64,000 nt of DNA from Longimicrobiales bacterium (GTDB lineage Bacteria > Gemmatimonadota > Gemmatimonadetes > Longimicrobiales > Gaopeijiaceae), in contig JAQWPM010000021.1 of NCBI GenBank assembly GCA_029245345.1, positions 1-64,000 of the forward strand, read 5' to 3'. The position numbers and the translations under genes are program-made. Positions 34,096 through 43,791 of this stretch are shown here, piece by piece (the stretch's first letter is position 1; each line of letters begins with the position of its first letter). The notes below the pieces were generated by a model. It was given only the letters and a program-made list of their open reading frames with translations, did not search any database and had not been told where the DNA came from.

Positions 34096-35372
34096 AGTGA
34101 GTCGAGAGCGATCTCCCGCTCCTCACCCGTCACCATATCACGCGCCATCACGGAGCCCCGCGCAAGTTCGTCTGGGCCGACAATGAACACCTGGCGGGCG
34201 CCTTCCTTCGCGGCCGCCTTCATCTGCTTGCCGACACCTTGCTCGCGCAGGCCGTACGCGACGCTGTGACCGGCGGCGCGCAAGCGCGTGGCAATCCGTA
34301 GAGCCTCCGTTCGTTCTTCTTCGCCGACGATCACAAGGTAGTAGTCGACGGCCCGCTCGTATTCCGGCAGGAGGCCACGATCCTTCAAGAGTTCGCCCAG
34401 TACAACGTCACCCATTCCGAAGCCCACAGCTGGAAGGGGATCTCCCCCTACGAACTCGAGCAGGCGGTCGTACCGTCCACCACCACAAATCGCCCTCAGT
34501 TCACCCTTCCGGTCGAAGAGCTCGAACACGATGCCCGTGTAGTACGCCAGACCACGAACAATGCGGAGGTCGACCTCCACGTAGTCCCCCAACCCCATCG
34601 CCTCCAGCATTACCAGATATTCGGAGAGTGGCTCAAGGGCCGTGGCAACCGCCTCGTCCTCACCGAAGTGCTCCCGGATCTGATCCAATCCCGTGGTGTC
34701 GAGTAGCGTGAGCAATGCATCTGCGGCGTCCTCGGTGAGTCCGCACTCGGCCACGAGACGCTGTTGCGACTTCTCCTTCGGCGCGCGCTCCATCTTGTCG
34801 ACGATTCCAAACGCCGCCTGGAGCCCCTCGCCATCGATTCCCGATGCATTGAGAACAGCAGTCAGAAGGCGGCGATCCGAAACACGCGCATAGAAGTCGA
34901 CTGCTGTGAGGCCGAGCTCGCGCAGGGCGTCGATGCTGACTGCAACAATCTCGACGTCCGCGGCGACGGAGCCTTCGCCCACGATATCAACATTCAGCTG
35001 GAAGTGTTCGCGAAGCCGTCCCCTCTGTTGCCGTTCGTACCGGAACAGCTGCGGGATCGAGAACCACCGAATCGGCTTGCTCATTCCGCGTGAACGATCT
35101 CCGAGAATGCGCGCCAACGACGGAGTCATCTCGGGGCGCAAGGACACGCCGCGGTCCCCCTTGTCTACGAAGTTGTAGAGCTGCCCCACGATCTCTTCAC
35201 CGCTCTTCTCCACATAGAGGCCGAGTGGCTCTAGCGGAGGACCATCATACTCCAAAAACCCGTAGCGTCGGGAGACCCGTCGCCACGCGTCGAAGATGTA
35301 AGAACGGAGTGCGAAGTCCTCAGGGGCGAAGTCCCGAAACCCCGGAAGCCGCGAAAAAGCTGAGCTTGCCAT
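34092..35372 (-). CDS. hisS: HisS, histidyl-tRNA synthetase
   Basis: Class II synthetase for tRNA(His). The 426 residues show LPGFRDFAPEDF at the start, the class II motif 2 region SLRPEMTPSLARI near 77 and RWFSIPQLFRYERQQRGR near 105, and AYYTGIVFELFD near 270. ICGGGRYDRLLE carries the histidine-A motif/motif 3, and the C-terminal anticodon domain starts around 330 (YYLVIVGEEERTEALRIA). HisZ-type regulatory paralogues lack some of these motifs, so HisS is preferred. It heads a run of overlapping genes. Confidence 0.95.
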   Translation of the reverse strand: MASSAFSRLPGFRDFAPEDFALRSYIFDAWRRVSRRYGFLEYDGPPLEPLGLYVEKSGEEIVGQLYNFVDKGDRGVSLRPEMTPSLARILGDRSRGMSKPIRWFSIPQLFRYERQQRGRLREHFQLNVDIVGEGSVAADVEIVAVSIDALRELGLTAVDFYARVSDRRLLTAVLNASGIDGEGLQAAFGIVDKMERAPKEKSQQRLVAECGLTEDAADALLTLLDTTGLDQIREHFGEDEAVATALEPLSEYLVMLEAMGLGDYVEVDLRIVRGLAYYTGIVFELFDRKGELRAICGGGRYDRLLEFVGGDPLPAVGFGMGDVVLGELLKDRGLLPEYERAVDYYLVIVGEEERTEALRIATRLRAAGHSVAYGLREQGVGKQMKAAAKEGARQVFIVGPDELARGSVMARDMVTGEEREIALDSL

Positions 35373-35441
35373 GGTGGCGCGGAATCTAGCAGACTCAGAC
35401 TGGTGTTCAACCAGCCCAGGTCGGAAAGAGCTTTGGTCCCT

Positions 35442-36782
35442 TTACCACTTGCTCAGTGGCTCAAGGCCTAGGACGCTCAACGCCGAACCAACGGTGTGCA
35501 CCGAACCGGTAACGAGCACCGTACCCTTCCCTGCCTCGGCGCGAGCCTTTTGCATGGCCCGTTCGAAGTCTTCCTCCACCGTCACGTGCGTAATGGTCCC
35601 TACTGAGTCCCCCGCATCTCTCACCGACCAACGCCTCTCAGGAGGAGCAGACGGAGCCTGCGTCAGAATCGCCTGGTCTGCCCTCGAGAACAAAGGAGGC
35701 AGCATGCCTCGCCAATCCTTATCACCGAGTACTCCCACAACCATGACGAGCGGGCGAGGAAGTTCGAGCCGGTCGATGGTGTCCACCAGGGACCGGGTCC
35801 CTGCGACGTTGTGAGCTACATCGAACAACCACGTCCCACCCTCGTCGACTTCAATCTGGTCCCGACCGTGATACTCAACGGAGCGGATACCCGATTGCAC
35901 GGCCTCGGCTGTGGGCCGCAGTTCATCAGGCAGATACTCCAGCACCGCAATCGCCAAAGCGGCATTGGTTGCCTGGTGACGCCCCACAAGAGGGGTACGG
36001 ACCCTAAGATCACCCCAAGCCCTCGTGGGCAGCGTAAACGCCGTGTGATCTGCGGCGACCTCGACCTCCCCCAATGCGTCCGGATCAACTGCAACGAAGG
36101 GCGCACCAACTGACCTCGTGACCTCCCGGAAGACATCAACCAACTCCGGACGAGCCTCCGCGGTCACGAGGGGTACACCCGGCTTCACGATGCCGGCCTT
36201 CTCGCGAGCGATCAGCTCCAACGTGGAGCCAAGGTACTCAGCGTGATCCTTAGCGATATTCGTCACCGCTGCGACCTCCGGTCGAACCACATTGGTCGCA
36301 TCGAGCCTACCACCGAGACCAACCTCGAACACACCTACATCAACGCCCGCCCGTGCAAACGCCTGAAAGCCGAGGACGGTGATCGCTTCGAAGAAGGTCA
36401 GTCCGAACCGGAGGACCGGCTCCCGAACTTCTTCTGCACAGGCGAGGATCTCCTCTTCGGACAAAGGTCCCCCTCCCACGAGCATCCGTTCCCGAAAAGA
36501 ACAGAGATGCGGTGAGGTAAAACAGCCTGCTCGGAGTCCCGAGGCATTGAGGACTGAAGCGAGGGTTGTGACAACTGAGCCCTTTCCGTTCGTGCCCCCG
36601 ACATGGATCGTGCGGTATGCTCGATGGGGATCGCCCAGCGCCTCCAAGGCTCGCGCCGTGCGCTCGAGTCCCCAGTGCACACCGGTGGCCAACGGTGGGA
36701 AGAGCCGCACCACCAGAGGATCCGAGAAGGGTCGATCCAGGCGATCCGGCGCAACGATGTGTGAGCCGGCTAGTCGGTCCAT
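35442..36782 (-). CDS. folC: FolC, dihydrofolate/folylpolyglutamate synthase
   Basis: Adds the first and later glutamates to folates. The 446-residue Mur-ligase-like protein has the P-loop HVGGTNGKGSVVTTLA near residue 47, ITVLGFQAFARAGVDVGVFEVGLGGR with the catalytic region, NIAKDHAEYLG, and a C-terminal domain with LFDVAHNVAGT and LVTGSVHTVG. Its start lies 13 bases inside the accD coding sequence. The accD-folC pairing is common in bacteria. Confidence 0.95.
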   Translation of the reverse strand: MDRLAGSHIVAPDRLDRPFSDPLVVRLFPPLATGVHWGLERTARALEALGDPHRAYRTIHVGGTNGKGSVVTTLASVLNASGLRAGCFTSPHLCSFRERMLVGGGPLSEEEILACAEEVREPVLRFGLTFFEAITVLGFQAFARAGVDVGVFEVGLGGRLDATNVVRPEVAAVTNIAKDHAEYLGSTLELIAREKAGIVKPGVPLVTAEARPELVDVFREVTRSVGAPFVAVDPDALGEVEVAADHTAFTLPTRAWGDLRVRTPLVGRHQATNAALAIAVLEYLPDELRPTAEAVQSGIRSVEYHGRDQIEVDEGGTWLFDVAHNVAGTRSLVDTIDRLELPRPLVMVVGVLGDKDWRGMLPPLFSRADQAILTQAPSAPPERRWSVRDAGDSVGTITHVTVEEDFERAMQKARAEAGKGTVLVTGSVHTVGSALSVLGLEPLSKW

Positions 36783-37618
36783 CCCGCATACTGATGTCGG
36801 AGAATGAGTGCGATCGTTTCTTTGAGTTCTCGACGATCTACGACGCGGTCGACCATCCCGTGCTCGAGTAGGAACTCGGCTCGCTGAAAGCCCTTAGGCA
36901 AGTCCTGCTTGATGGTCTCTTCAATGACTCGGGGCCCCGCAAACCCGATCAACGCCTCAGGTTCGGCAATGTTCACGTCACCCAGCATTGCGTATGAGGC
37001 CGTAACACCACCCGTAGTGGGGTGGGTCAGTACGGAGACAAACGGAATGCCTGCCTCGTGCAGCCGGGCCAACACGGTGGACGACTTCGCCATCTGCATG
37101 AGGGAATAGATCCCCTCTTGCATGCGAGCTCCCCCCGACGCGGACACGATGATCAGTGGAATCTTCTGCTTCAACGCCGCGTGCGCGGCCCGCGTGATCT
37201 TCTCCCCGACCACCGAACCCATCGAGCCACCGATGTAGCCGAAGTCCATGACCGCGACCGCGACGGCGATCCCTTCGAGTTCGCCAGTGCCAGAGATCAG
37301 AGCCTCGTTTGTGCCCTTCGCCTCGGCCGCCGCGATCCGGTCTGCGTACAGCTTCAGGTCGCGGAACTCGAGGGGATCGGAGGCACGTAGGCCTGCGTCC
37401 ATCTCCGTGAACGTCCCGCTGTCGATAAGAATCGACAGATACGCCTCAGCCCCGATGCGGAGGTGGTGACCGCATGTGGGACAGACATTGAGATTCTGCG
37501 CGAGGCGCTCCCTGTACAGGATCTCACCACACGCCTGACACTTGTCGAATACGTCGGAGGGAAGATCCCGCTTGTCCTGCGCCTTGAGCGGCTTTTTGTC
37601 CTTACGGAACCAGGCCAT
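36770..37618 (-). CDS. accD: AccD, acetyl-CoA carboxylase carboxyltransferase beta subunit
   Basis: Transfers carboxyl from carboxybiotin to acetyl-CoA, the first step of fatty-acid synthesis, with AccA. The 282-residue protein has an N-terminal zinc ribbon (CQACGEILYRE ... CPTCGHH, about 29-52) and the crotonase-like core: DFGYIGGSMGSVVGEKI, IIVSASGGARMQEGIYSLM and LTHPTTGGVTASYAMLGDV. accA is not in the window. It is preceded by rodA with a 24-base gap and overlaps folC. Confidence 0.96.
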   Translation of the reverse strand: MAWFRKDKKPLKAQDKRDLPSDVFDKCQACGEILYRERLAQNLNVCPTCGHHLRIGAEAYLSILIDSGTFTEMDAGLRASDPLEFRDLKLYADRIAAAEAKGTNEALISGTGELEGIAVAVAVMDFGYIGGSMGSVVGEKITRAAHAALKQKIPLIIVSASGGARMQEGIYSLMQMAKSSTVLARLHEAGIPFVSVLTHPTTGGVTASYAMLGDVNIAEPEALIGFAGPRVIEETIKQDLPKGFQRAEFLLEHGMVDRVVDRRELKETIALILRHQYAGWTD

Positions 37619-37642
37619 GCAGTCCGATGGTCATGGAGCGAG

Positions 37643-38878
37643 CTAACGCTCGTGAGCCACCCTCACGGCAATTGCGACAGCCACCCAAGACATCAGGAGG
37701 AACGTGCCGCCATAGCTGACGAAGGGCAGAGGAATACCGGTAATGGGCACAACACCCACAGTCATACCGACGTTCACAAAAATATGGACCAGCCAAGCTC
37801 CGAAGATACCGAGTAGGACTAGGCCGGCAAAGGGATCAGAAGACTGCTCCGCCATGCGCACCAGACGCGAAAGAATGAACGCAAATCCCAGGATGGCTCC
37901 TGCGGTCCCGATAAACCCGAGTTCCTCCCCTACCACGCTAAAAATAAAGTCAGTGTGCTGCTCGGGCAGGAAATCGAAACGCTTCTGTGGGCCCATTGTG
38001 AACCCTTGTCCGGTCATGCCCCCGCTTCCGATCGCCACCTTGGACTGGATGACCTGATAGCCCGCCCCTCGTGGATCCACTTCAGGGTCCAAATACACCA
38101 AGATGCGGTTCTGCTGGTACTCCTTCAGAGATCGCCACAGCGGTCCCGAAATCGTGCCGGCCGCCATATTCGCCAACACAACGGCCACCGACTCGAAGAG
38201 AAAGAGCCGATAGCGGTAGAAGTAGAGAAATCCGACTACTCCGACGATGTATGCAGACCAGATCAAGGTGTCGAACGAGAGGATCAACCCCACAATCGGA
38301 CTCGCTACCAACAAAAGGAGTGCAACCGGCGTACTCGCCCAAAAGAGCATGGCGAAGAGGATTCCACCGAACGCCATCGCCGTGCCCAGGTCCGGCTGCA
38401 GCATGACGAGCGCGAGCGGGGCCCCCACAAGCAGGGACGGGACCAAGAGCTCGCGGAGCGTCGTCAGAGGCTCCTTCCGCTGCGACAGCAGTCGTGCCAG
38501 CACCAGCACGGTAGAGATCTTCGCGACCTCTGACGGCTGAAAGCGGAATCCACCAAAGCCGAGGAAGCTCTTCACGCCTGCCGCGGTGCCGGCACCGGTA
38601 CCAATCGCCAGCGTCGCCACCAATAGAATGAGTGAGAACACATAAGCCGGGACCGCGACCCATTCGATCCATCGAAGCGGCACTCGGGAGAGGACCGAGA
38701 ACGCGACGAGCGCGATAACGAGCCATCTGGCCTGTCGGAGCCAAGCGAGCTCAGTCACGTCGTTCGGCACGTAAATGGCACCCGCCGAGTAGATCATGGC
38801 GATACCAAAGAGCGTCATCCCCAGAATCGCGAAGACGAGCGGCGGGTCGATGGCCCACTTCTCCAGCAGTCGCATCAT
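37643..38878 (-). CDS. rodA: RodA, SEDS peptidoglycan glycosyltransferase
   Basis: Elongasome lipid II polymerase, an integral membrane protein of about ten helices. The start was placed at ATG 38878, which forms ATGA with the mrdA stop, giving 411 residues; longer frames read into mrdA. Visible features are FAILGMTLFGIAMIYSAGA (TM1), FRFQPSEVAKISTVLVLA (family signature near 135), MLQPDLGTAMAF, and GMTVGVVPITGIPLPFVSYGG near the C-terminus. It is the fifth gene of the mreB-C-D-mrdA-rodA set. Confidence 0.95.
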   Translation of the reverse strand: MMRLLEKWAIDPPLVFAILGMTLFGIAMIYSAGAIYVPNDVTELAWLRQARWLVIALVAFSVLSRVPLRWIEWVAVPAYVFSLILLVATLAIGTGAGTAAGVKSFLGFGGFRFQPSEVAKISTVLVLARLLSQRKEPLTTLRELLVPSLLVGAPLALVMLQPDLGTAMAFGGILFAMLFWASTPVALLLLVASPIVGLILSFDTLIWSAYIVGVVGFLYFYRYRLFLFESVAVVLANMAAGTISGPLWRSLKEYQQNRILVYLDPEVDPRGAGYQVIQSKVAIGSGGMTGQGFTMGPQKRFDFLPEQHTDFIFSVVGEELGFIGTAGAILGFAFILSRLVRMAEQSSDPFAGLVLLGIFGAWLVHIFVNVGMTVGVVPITGIPLPFVSYGGTFLLMSWVAVAIAVRVAHER

Positions 38879-40758
38879 CCGCCGGGTGCGGCTCTTGGGC
38901 GGTACCGGTCGCGGTACCATTGGGGTACGGTACCGCGCCGAAGGTGCTCCCCATACGTCTGGATCGTATCGATGGGGATGTTGTGCTTCTTCCTTAAATA
39001 GAAGTCCGCCGTCTTGGCCATGATGGGAGCAGCCATTCCCGACCCACTCTCCCCGTATTCGATGAGCGCGGCCACCACGATCTCGGGCCGCTCACCCCAT
39101 GGCCCTGCCATGCCCACGAACCACGCATGGTTGCCAGCTGTTCCCTGGACACTCTGCGCGTTCTGCCCGGTGCCTGTCTTTCCCACAACCTGCCAGTGCT
39201 CAAGCGAAGTGCCCACATGTGCCGTCCCGCCCTGCGCGGTCACCGCCGCAAGCCCCTGATAGATCGACCCGATGTCCTCTGCCTGAAGATCGAGCACCCA
39301 CCCTGGGCCCAGGTCCATGTTTCGCGCCAAGGCGGGTGTCGGCGCTGAACCGTCGCGCGCAAGAGCCAAATAGAACTGGGCCATCTTGAGCGGCGTCTGT
39401 GAGTTGGGCCCCTGCCCGATCGAAAGCGAGAGGACCTCGTTCTCGAGCGGCCTGTACCCAAAGCGGTCTTCAAAGAACTGCGGTCCTGCGGGGAAGACGC
39501 CCTCCATCTCCTGAGGAAGGTCGACGCCACAACGCTCGCTGAATCCGATCTCGGTCGCCCGTTGCATGAGCGGTTCAAAACCGATTCTCAGGCCAAGCTG
39601 ATAGAAGTAGACGTTGCAGGAGTTTCCGATGGCCTCAGAGAGATTGTTGAAGCCATGCCCCGCAGGGTTCCAACACCTGCGATAATCGGAACCAAAGGAC
39701 ATGCCTCCCGTGCACGGGATCGGCATCTCTTCGTCCGCGGTGATCACCCCGAGATCCAGACCTATCGCTGCCGCCGCCAACTTCCACGTGGACGCAGGTG
39801 GATAGAGTCCCATCACGGTCCGGTTGTACAACGGCAAGCGCTCGTTCTGGTTGAGCGCGGTCCAATACTCGTTGTCTACGCCGCCAACAAACGCGTTCGG
39901 GTCGTACGAAGGCGCCGAATACATCGCCAAGATCCCGCCGTCCTCGACATCGAGCGCAACTACCGCCCCCGACATCGAATCTGGGAAGATGGAGTGGATC
40001 CACTCCTGCAGCTCGATATCGACGTTCAGATGGAGATCCTGGCCGGACTCGCCGGGATCCGTGCGGAAGGCCGCAAAGTCGCCCACGATGCGCCCGCGAG
40101 CATCAACTTCGACGTACTTCAGGCCCTGGCGACCCTGCAAAAGAGCCTCGTACTGCTTCTCGATTCCGGTCTTCCCGACGACCATGCCCTGCTCGTAGCG
40201 CTCGTCAGCGTACTCATCGTACTCGAGTTCCTCGCGAGTGATCTCGCCCACATAGCCGAGCACGTGTCCGGTAGCTTCACCGGTCAGGTACCGACGCCTG
40301 GGGCGCATCTCTATGTGGACGTCCGGGAACTCAACTCTTCGTTCTTCGAGCGCACTTACGACCCGGAAGTCTGCGTCCGTGTCTACGACGAGCGCCTGCC
40401 TCCCGTAGCGAGCCAGGAAACCGAGCAGCCGATCGATCCTCGCCTCGGACATCTCCATGTGTTCGCGCATCCGCTCGAGTGTAGCACGAATGGAGTCGGG
40501 AGGCCCCGGCATTAGCGTGATCGCATATCCGGGCGCGTTGTCCGCGATGATGCGGCCGTTCCGGTCATAGATCGTGCCGCGGGGCGCCGGGACGGGGAGC
40601 TGTCGGATCCGGTTCGAACGCGCGCGCAATTCCCAGCGATCCGAACCGAGCACCTGGATTCGAAAGAAGGACACGGAGAGCCCACCCATGAAGAGCGCAA
40701 TGATGACGTAGGCGCCCATCGCACGCCGACGGCGTTCGTGCGAATGGTACACGTTCAT
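38875..40758 (-). CDS. mrdA: MrdA, penicillin-binding protein 2
   Basis: Class B PBP that cross-links peptidoglycan during elongation. I start it at ATG 40758 (ATGA with the mreD stop); 627 residues. In order: cytoplasmic basic tail, TM helix (AMGAYVIIALFMGGLSVSFF), the PBP dimer domain (EEREVEFP-like region to ~250), then the transpeptidase with ASTWK (SxxK, near 340), GNSCNVYF (SxN) and VGKTGTGQNAQ (KTG, near 560). The ANAPGYAITLM and DRNGRIIADN segments are typical. Confidence 0.95.
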   Translation of the reverse strand: MNVYHSHERRRRAMGAYVIIALFMGGLSVSFFRIQVLGSDRWELRARSNRIRQLPVPAPRGTIYDRNGRIIADNAPGYAITLMPGPPDSIRATLERMREHMEMSEARIDRLLGFLARYGRQALVVDTDADFRVVSALEERRVEFPDVHIEMRPRRRYLTGEATGHVLGYVGEITREELEYDEYADERYEQGMVVGKTGIEKQYEALLQGRQGLKYVEVDARGRIVGDFAAFRTDPGESGQDLHLNVDIELQEWIHSIFPDSMSGAVVALDVEDGGILAMYSAPSYDPNAFVGGVDNEYWTALNQNERLPLYNRTVMGLYPPASTWKLAAAAIGLDLGVITADEEMPIPCTGGMSFGSDYRRCWNPAGHGFNNLSEAIGNSCNVYFYQLGLRIGFEPLMQRATEIGFSERCGVDLPQEMEGVFPAGPQFFEDRFGYRPLENEVLSLSIGQGPNSQTPLKMAQFYLALARDGSAPTPALARNMDLGPGWVLDLQAEDIGSIYQGLAAVTAQGGTAHVGTSLEHWQVVGKTGTGQNAQSVQGTAGNHAWFVGMAGPWGERPEIVVAALIEYGESGSGMAAPIMAKTADFYLRKKHNIPIDTIQTYGEHLRRGTVPQWYRDRYRPRAAPGG

Positions 40759-41237
40759 GCGGGCGTCTTCCTCCACAGTCCGGTGATCGCCATGAGCGCG
40801 ATCCCGACTGCGGCTGCGTACAACCCTCCCACGAGACCCTGCACCATCACCTGATCGACGAACGGCTGTCTCAGGTCTTCTCCGACCATCACCCAGCGGA
40901 CCAAATCCCCCAGCCACTTCCCGAGCACGAAGTAGGAGACCAGGAAGACAAGTGAATCGCCCACAAAGAGGTCTCGTGTCCCCGCGCCCAACACTCCAAT
41001 CACGGTCATCGCAACGGTGTTGGCGCCAAAGGCGAGAACGCTCAAGGCGTCTTCAATCAGCCCGAAGCAGAGCCCTACTCCCGCGGCACGTCCCATGCCG
41101 ATTTCTCGGGCCGAGAGGAGCAACGCAACCGTCAGCATGTCAGGCGCGCCGGACTCAAATCCGAGACCGACGTGAAGAAAAAAGTGCAAGACGAAAAGAA
41201 CCAGGACCGAAAGCCACATTCGGCTGCTCGTCCTCAC
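40755..41237 (-). CDS. mreD: MreD, rod-shape-determining membrane protein
   Basis: Polytopic elongasome protein. The start is GTG 41237, which overlaps the mreC stop as GTGA and gives 160 residues; the longer frame has an N-terminal stretch unlike the family. Five hydrophobic segments are visible, for example WLSVLVLFVLHFFLHVGL, VGLCFGLIEDALSVLAFG and GLVGGLYAAAVGIALMAIT. FGLIEDALS fits the GxxxD-containing MreD signature. The weak family conservation makes operon position the main evidence. Confidence 0.9.
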   Translation of the reverse strand: MRTSSRMWLSVLVLFVLHFFLHVGLGFESGAPDMLTVALLLSAREIGMGRAAGVGLCFGLIEDALSVLAFGANTVAMTVIGVLGAGTRDLFVGDSLVFLVSYFVLGKWLGDLVRWVMVGEDLRQPFVDQVMVQGLVGGLYAAAVGIALMAITGLWRKTPA

Positions 41238-42118
41238 GGCACCCGTCCCGTGATCGCCTCGTCCCTCGTCAACAGAGAATCTGCGACCCACCGATCCGTG
41301 ACATCAGACCCAGAATCGTGAGTCGCGACCAAGATATGCGTCACCGAACCCGGTTCAATCATCGGCCTGAGCCAATAACTCTTGCGCCATCCTCCTTGCA
41401 CCTCCTCTACCCCGTCGATTTTGCCGATCGGAATACCGCGCGGGATCACGCCTAAGCCACTCGTGAGTACGACCGTGCCCGCCGGAGCAGATTCATGGTA
41501 TGCCGTCCCATTCAGGATGAGTCGGTCGTCTTCACGGAAGCTCCCTCTCCTCACCTCGACCATCCCATACGTAGTCCCATCGGCCAGCATGGCGCTCACG
41601 CGAAAATCCGGATGGGTCCAGTCCATCCCGACCGAGATACCTTCTCGCACTTCACGAATCACTCCGACCAGACCGTAAAGGCCTAGAACAGGTGCACCTA
41701 CCCTAATTCCATCGGCAGAGCCCAGTTCCACCAAGAACATGCTCTCAGATCCCGGCGTGCCGGGACGAATCACGGTGGCAGAAAGGAACGACGGCCCGAC
41801 CCGGGCTCCCAAATCGAGCGATTCCCGCAGGGTGCGATTCTCATCGAGTAACATCCCGTGAGTGGACGTCACAGCGATGAGTGAGTCGACCTGCTCTTGG
41901 AGACCCTCAACCTGGCTCGCACGAAAGCGCGCCGTCACCAAGCGCTCTTGGATCGCGATGAACGGGCGCAAAATCGTCATTTGCAGCCCGAAAGCGACGC
42001 GCTGTTGCGCGATTTCTGGGAGGTAGGAAGTTGCGAGAGCGAGGATCAGAACGATGATGGCTAGCATGCCCTGACGGCGGACCCCCGCGCGCTCCGGCTC
42101 AGAAACGTACGCCGGCAC
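41234..42118 (-). CDS. mreC: MreC, rod-shape-determining protein
   Basis: Single-pass periplasmic scaffold of the elongasome that activates PBP2. The 294 residues show a TM segment (MLAIIVLILALATSYL, ~17-34), a coiled coil (QVEGLQEQVDSLIAVTS ... LDENRTLRESLD), and the beta-domain with VIRPGTPGSESMFLVELG, GIRVGAPVLGLYGLVG and GVIPRGIPIGKIDGVEE. The C-terminal Thr/Ser-rich tail is short. It is in the canonical position between mreB and mreD. Confidence 0.94.
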   Translation of the reverse strand: MPAYVSEPERAGVRRQGMLAIIVLILALATSYLPEIAQQRVAFGLQMTILRPFIAIQERLVTARFRASQVEGLQEQVDSLIAVTSTHGMLLDENRTLRESLDLGARVGPSFLSATVIRPGTPGSESMFLVELGSADGIRVGAPVLGLYGLVGVIREVREGISVGMDWTHPDFRVSAMLADGTTYGMVEVRRGSFREDDRLILNGTAYHESAPAGTVVLTSGLGVIPRGIPIGKIDGVEEVQGGWRKSYWLRPMIEPGSVTHILVATHDSGSDVTDRWVADSLLTRDEAITGRVP

Positions 42119-42145
42119 TCCGCTCTATCCTCGCACCCGGCCGAC

Positions 42146-43189
42146 CTACGGAACCAGGACGGTGCGGAACTTGTGCAGGTCGTCGAGGATTCTGCCCGCC
42201 CCTCGCACCACACACGTGAGTGGCTCTTCGTCCACGTGAATCGGGAGGTTGGTCTCGTGCTGGAGTAGCTTGTCTAACCCACGGATGAGAGATCCACCGC
42301 CGGTCATCACGATACCACGATCGACGATGTCCGACGACAACTCCGGAGGCGTGATCTCGAGCGCTCTCCGGGTTGCTTCCACGATCGCCTGGATGGGCTC
42401 CTGGATGCACTCGCGTACCTCTTGAGAGTGCACAAGGACCGTCTTCGGGATCCCGGAAACGAGATCACGACCCTTCACGTCCATCTCGCGGTCCTCGCCA
42501 AAATCGAACGCGGAGCCGATCTGAATCTTGACGGCCTCAGCGGTGGGTTCACCGATGAGGAGATTGTAGTTCTTGCGCAAGAAGGTCACGATGGCTCTGT
42601 CCAGCTCGTCGCCACCGACCCGGATCGACGTATTCGAGACGATACCCGAGAGCGCGATAACAGCGATTTCGGTGGTCCCTCCGCCGATATCGATGACCAT
42701 GTTTCCGGTGGGAGTCTCCACAGGAAGCCCAACGCCGATCGCAGCCGCCATGGGCTCATCGACCATGTACACACCTTTGGCCCCCGCGGACATAGCCGAC
42801 GAACGAACGGCCCGTCGCTCCAGCTCGGTGATCCCGGATGGCACACCAACAATCACCCTTGGCTTGATGCGGAAGACCCGCTTCTGAGTGACCTGCTTCA
42901 GGAAGTGCCGAAGCATCATCTCGGTCACATCAACGTCGGCGATTACGCCGTCTTTGAGCGGCCGGATCGCCTCGATTCCCTCAGGCGTGCGCCCGAGCAT
43001 CCGCTTCGCCTCGAGCCCGATGCCCATGATCTTCCGGTTGCCCCTCTCTACTGCAACAACCGAGGGTTCATTGAGGACGATCCCCTCACCTTTGACATAG
43101 ACGAGGGTATTCGCCGTGCCTAGATCGACGGCAATGTCATTGACCGGGACGATACGCCCCGAGTTAATCCAGTTGCTCAGTGCGGACAA
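42146..43189 (-). CDS. mreB: MreB, bacterial actin homologue
   Basis: Cytoskeletal ATPase that organises lateral wall synthesis. The 347 residues contain the phosphate-1 motif DIAVDLGTANTLVYVK at ~19, the connect-1 region, phosphate-2 VIDIGGGTTEIAV near 172, and the adenosine motif VMTGGGSLIRGLDKLL near 300. ISNWINSGRIVP-like residues precede the core. It heads the mreB-C-D-mrdA-rodA run; the gap to dut is 118 bases and holds a palindrome that may be an operator. Confidence 0.97.
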   Translation of the reverse strand: MSALSNWINSGRIVPVNDIAVDLGTANTLVYVKGEGIVLNEPSVVAVERGNRKIMGIGLEAKRMLGRTPEGIEAIRPLKDGVIADVDVTEMMLRHFLKQVTQKRVFRIKPRVIVGVPSGITELERRAVRSSAMSAGAKGVYMVDEPMAAAIGVGLPVETPTGNMVIDIGGGTTEIAVIALSGIVSNTSIRVGGDELDRAIVTFLRKNYNLLIGEPTAEAVKIQIGSAFDFGEDREMDVKGRDLVSGIPKTVLVHSQEVRECIQEPIQAIVEATRRALEITPPELSSDIVDRGIVMTGGGSLIRGLDKLLQHETNLPIHVDEEPLTCVVRGAGRILDDLHKFRTVLVP

Positions 43190-43261
43190 AATCAGTTTCC
43201 AAGCTGTGTTTTGGGCTCAATCAAGCCCTTATTTTCCGTCGATTCAGGGCGGATGGGCCTG

Positions 43262-43275
43262 AGAACATATGTTTT
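43262..43275. promoter_or_regulatory. LexA-box-like palindrome upstream of mreB
   Basis: agaacatatgtttt matches 12 of 14 positions of the Bacillus-type SOS box CGAACRNRYGTTYC, with a perfect AACATATGTT core (43264-43273). It lies about 72 bases upstream of the mreB start and 33 bases beyond the dut stop. Chance occurrence is possible, and the LexA box of this organism is unknown. Confidence 0.3.
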
Positions 43276-43307
43276 CTTCTGCCGGGATGCCAGTGTCCCG
43301 TATGGCT

Positions 43308-43751
43308 TTACGCCGTACCGGTTGAACCGAACCCTCCGGCACCCCGTTCGGTGTCCGACAATCCGTCGACTTCTTCGACATCCAGGGCTTCAAATCGCGC
43401 AAACACCAACTGCGCGACTCGCTCGCCCCGAGACAAGGTGACGGACTTCGTCCCCGAGTTCTGCATGATAATTTTGACTTCACCACGGTAATCAGGATCG
43501 ATCGTGCCGGGACTGTTGGGAAGGGTGATCCCGTGTTTCAGCGCCAGACCCGACCGAGGGCGCACTTGGCATTCGACGCCCTCAGGTAATTCCATGAGCA
43601 AACCCGTGCCCACCAACCTGATTTCCCCCGGGGCGAGCACAACTTCATCCTCAGCTGATCGAATATCGTACCCTGCCGCTTGAGGTGTGGCCCGTTCTGG
43701 GAGCGGCAAATCAGGGTTCGATGGCAGTCGCTGAAATCGCACTAGGCCCAC
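43308..43751 (-). CDS. dut: Dut, dUTP pyrophosphatase
   Basis: Hydrolyses dUTP to dUMP, keeping uracil out of DNA. The start is GTG 43751 with GAGGAG five bases upstream, yielding 147 residues (typical ~145-150); the longer frame begins in the ald 3' end. All five dUTPase motifs are present: AAGYDIRSAED, RPRSGLALKHGI, GTIDPDYRGEV, RVAQLVFA, and the C-terminal arm RGAGGFGSTG. Located just downstream of ald. Confidence 0.95.
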   Translation of the reverse strand: MGLVRFQRLPSNPDLPLPERATPQAAGYDIRSAEDEVVLAPGEIRLVGTGLLMELPEGVECQVRPRSGLALKHGITLPNSPGTIDPDYRGEVKIIMQNSGTKSVTLSRGERVAQLVFARFEALDVEEVDGLSDTERGAGGFGSTGTA

Positions 43752-43791
43752 ATCATCTCCTCGGTGATCGATTGTCGAAGTGACCCAACTC

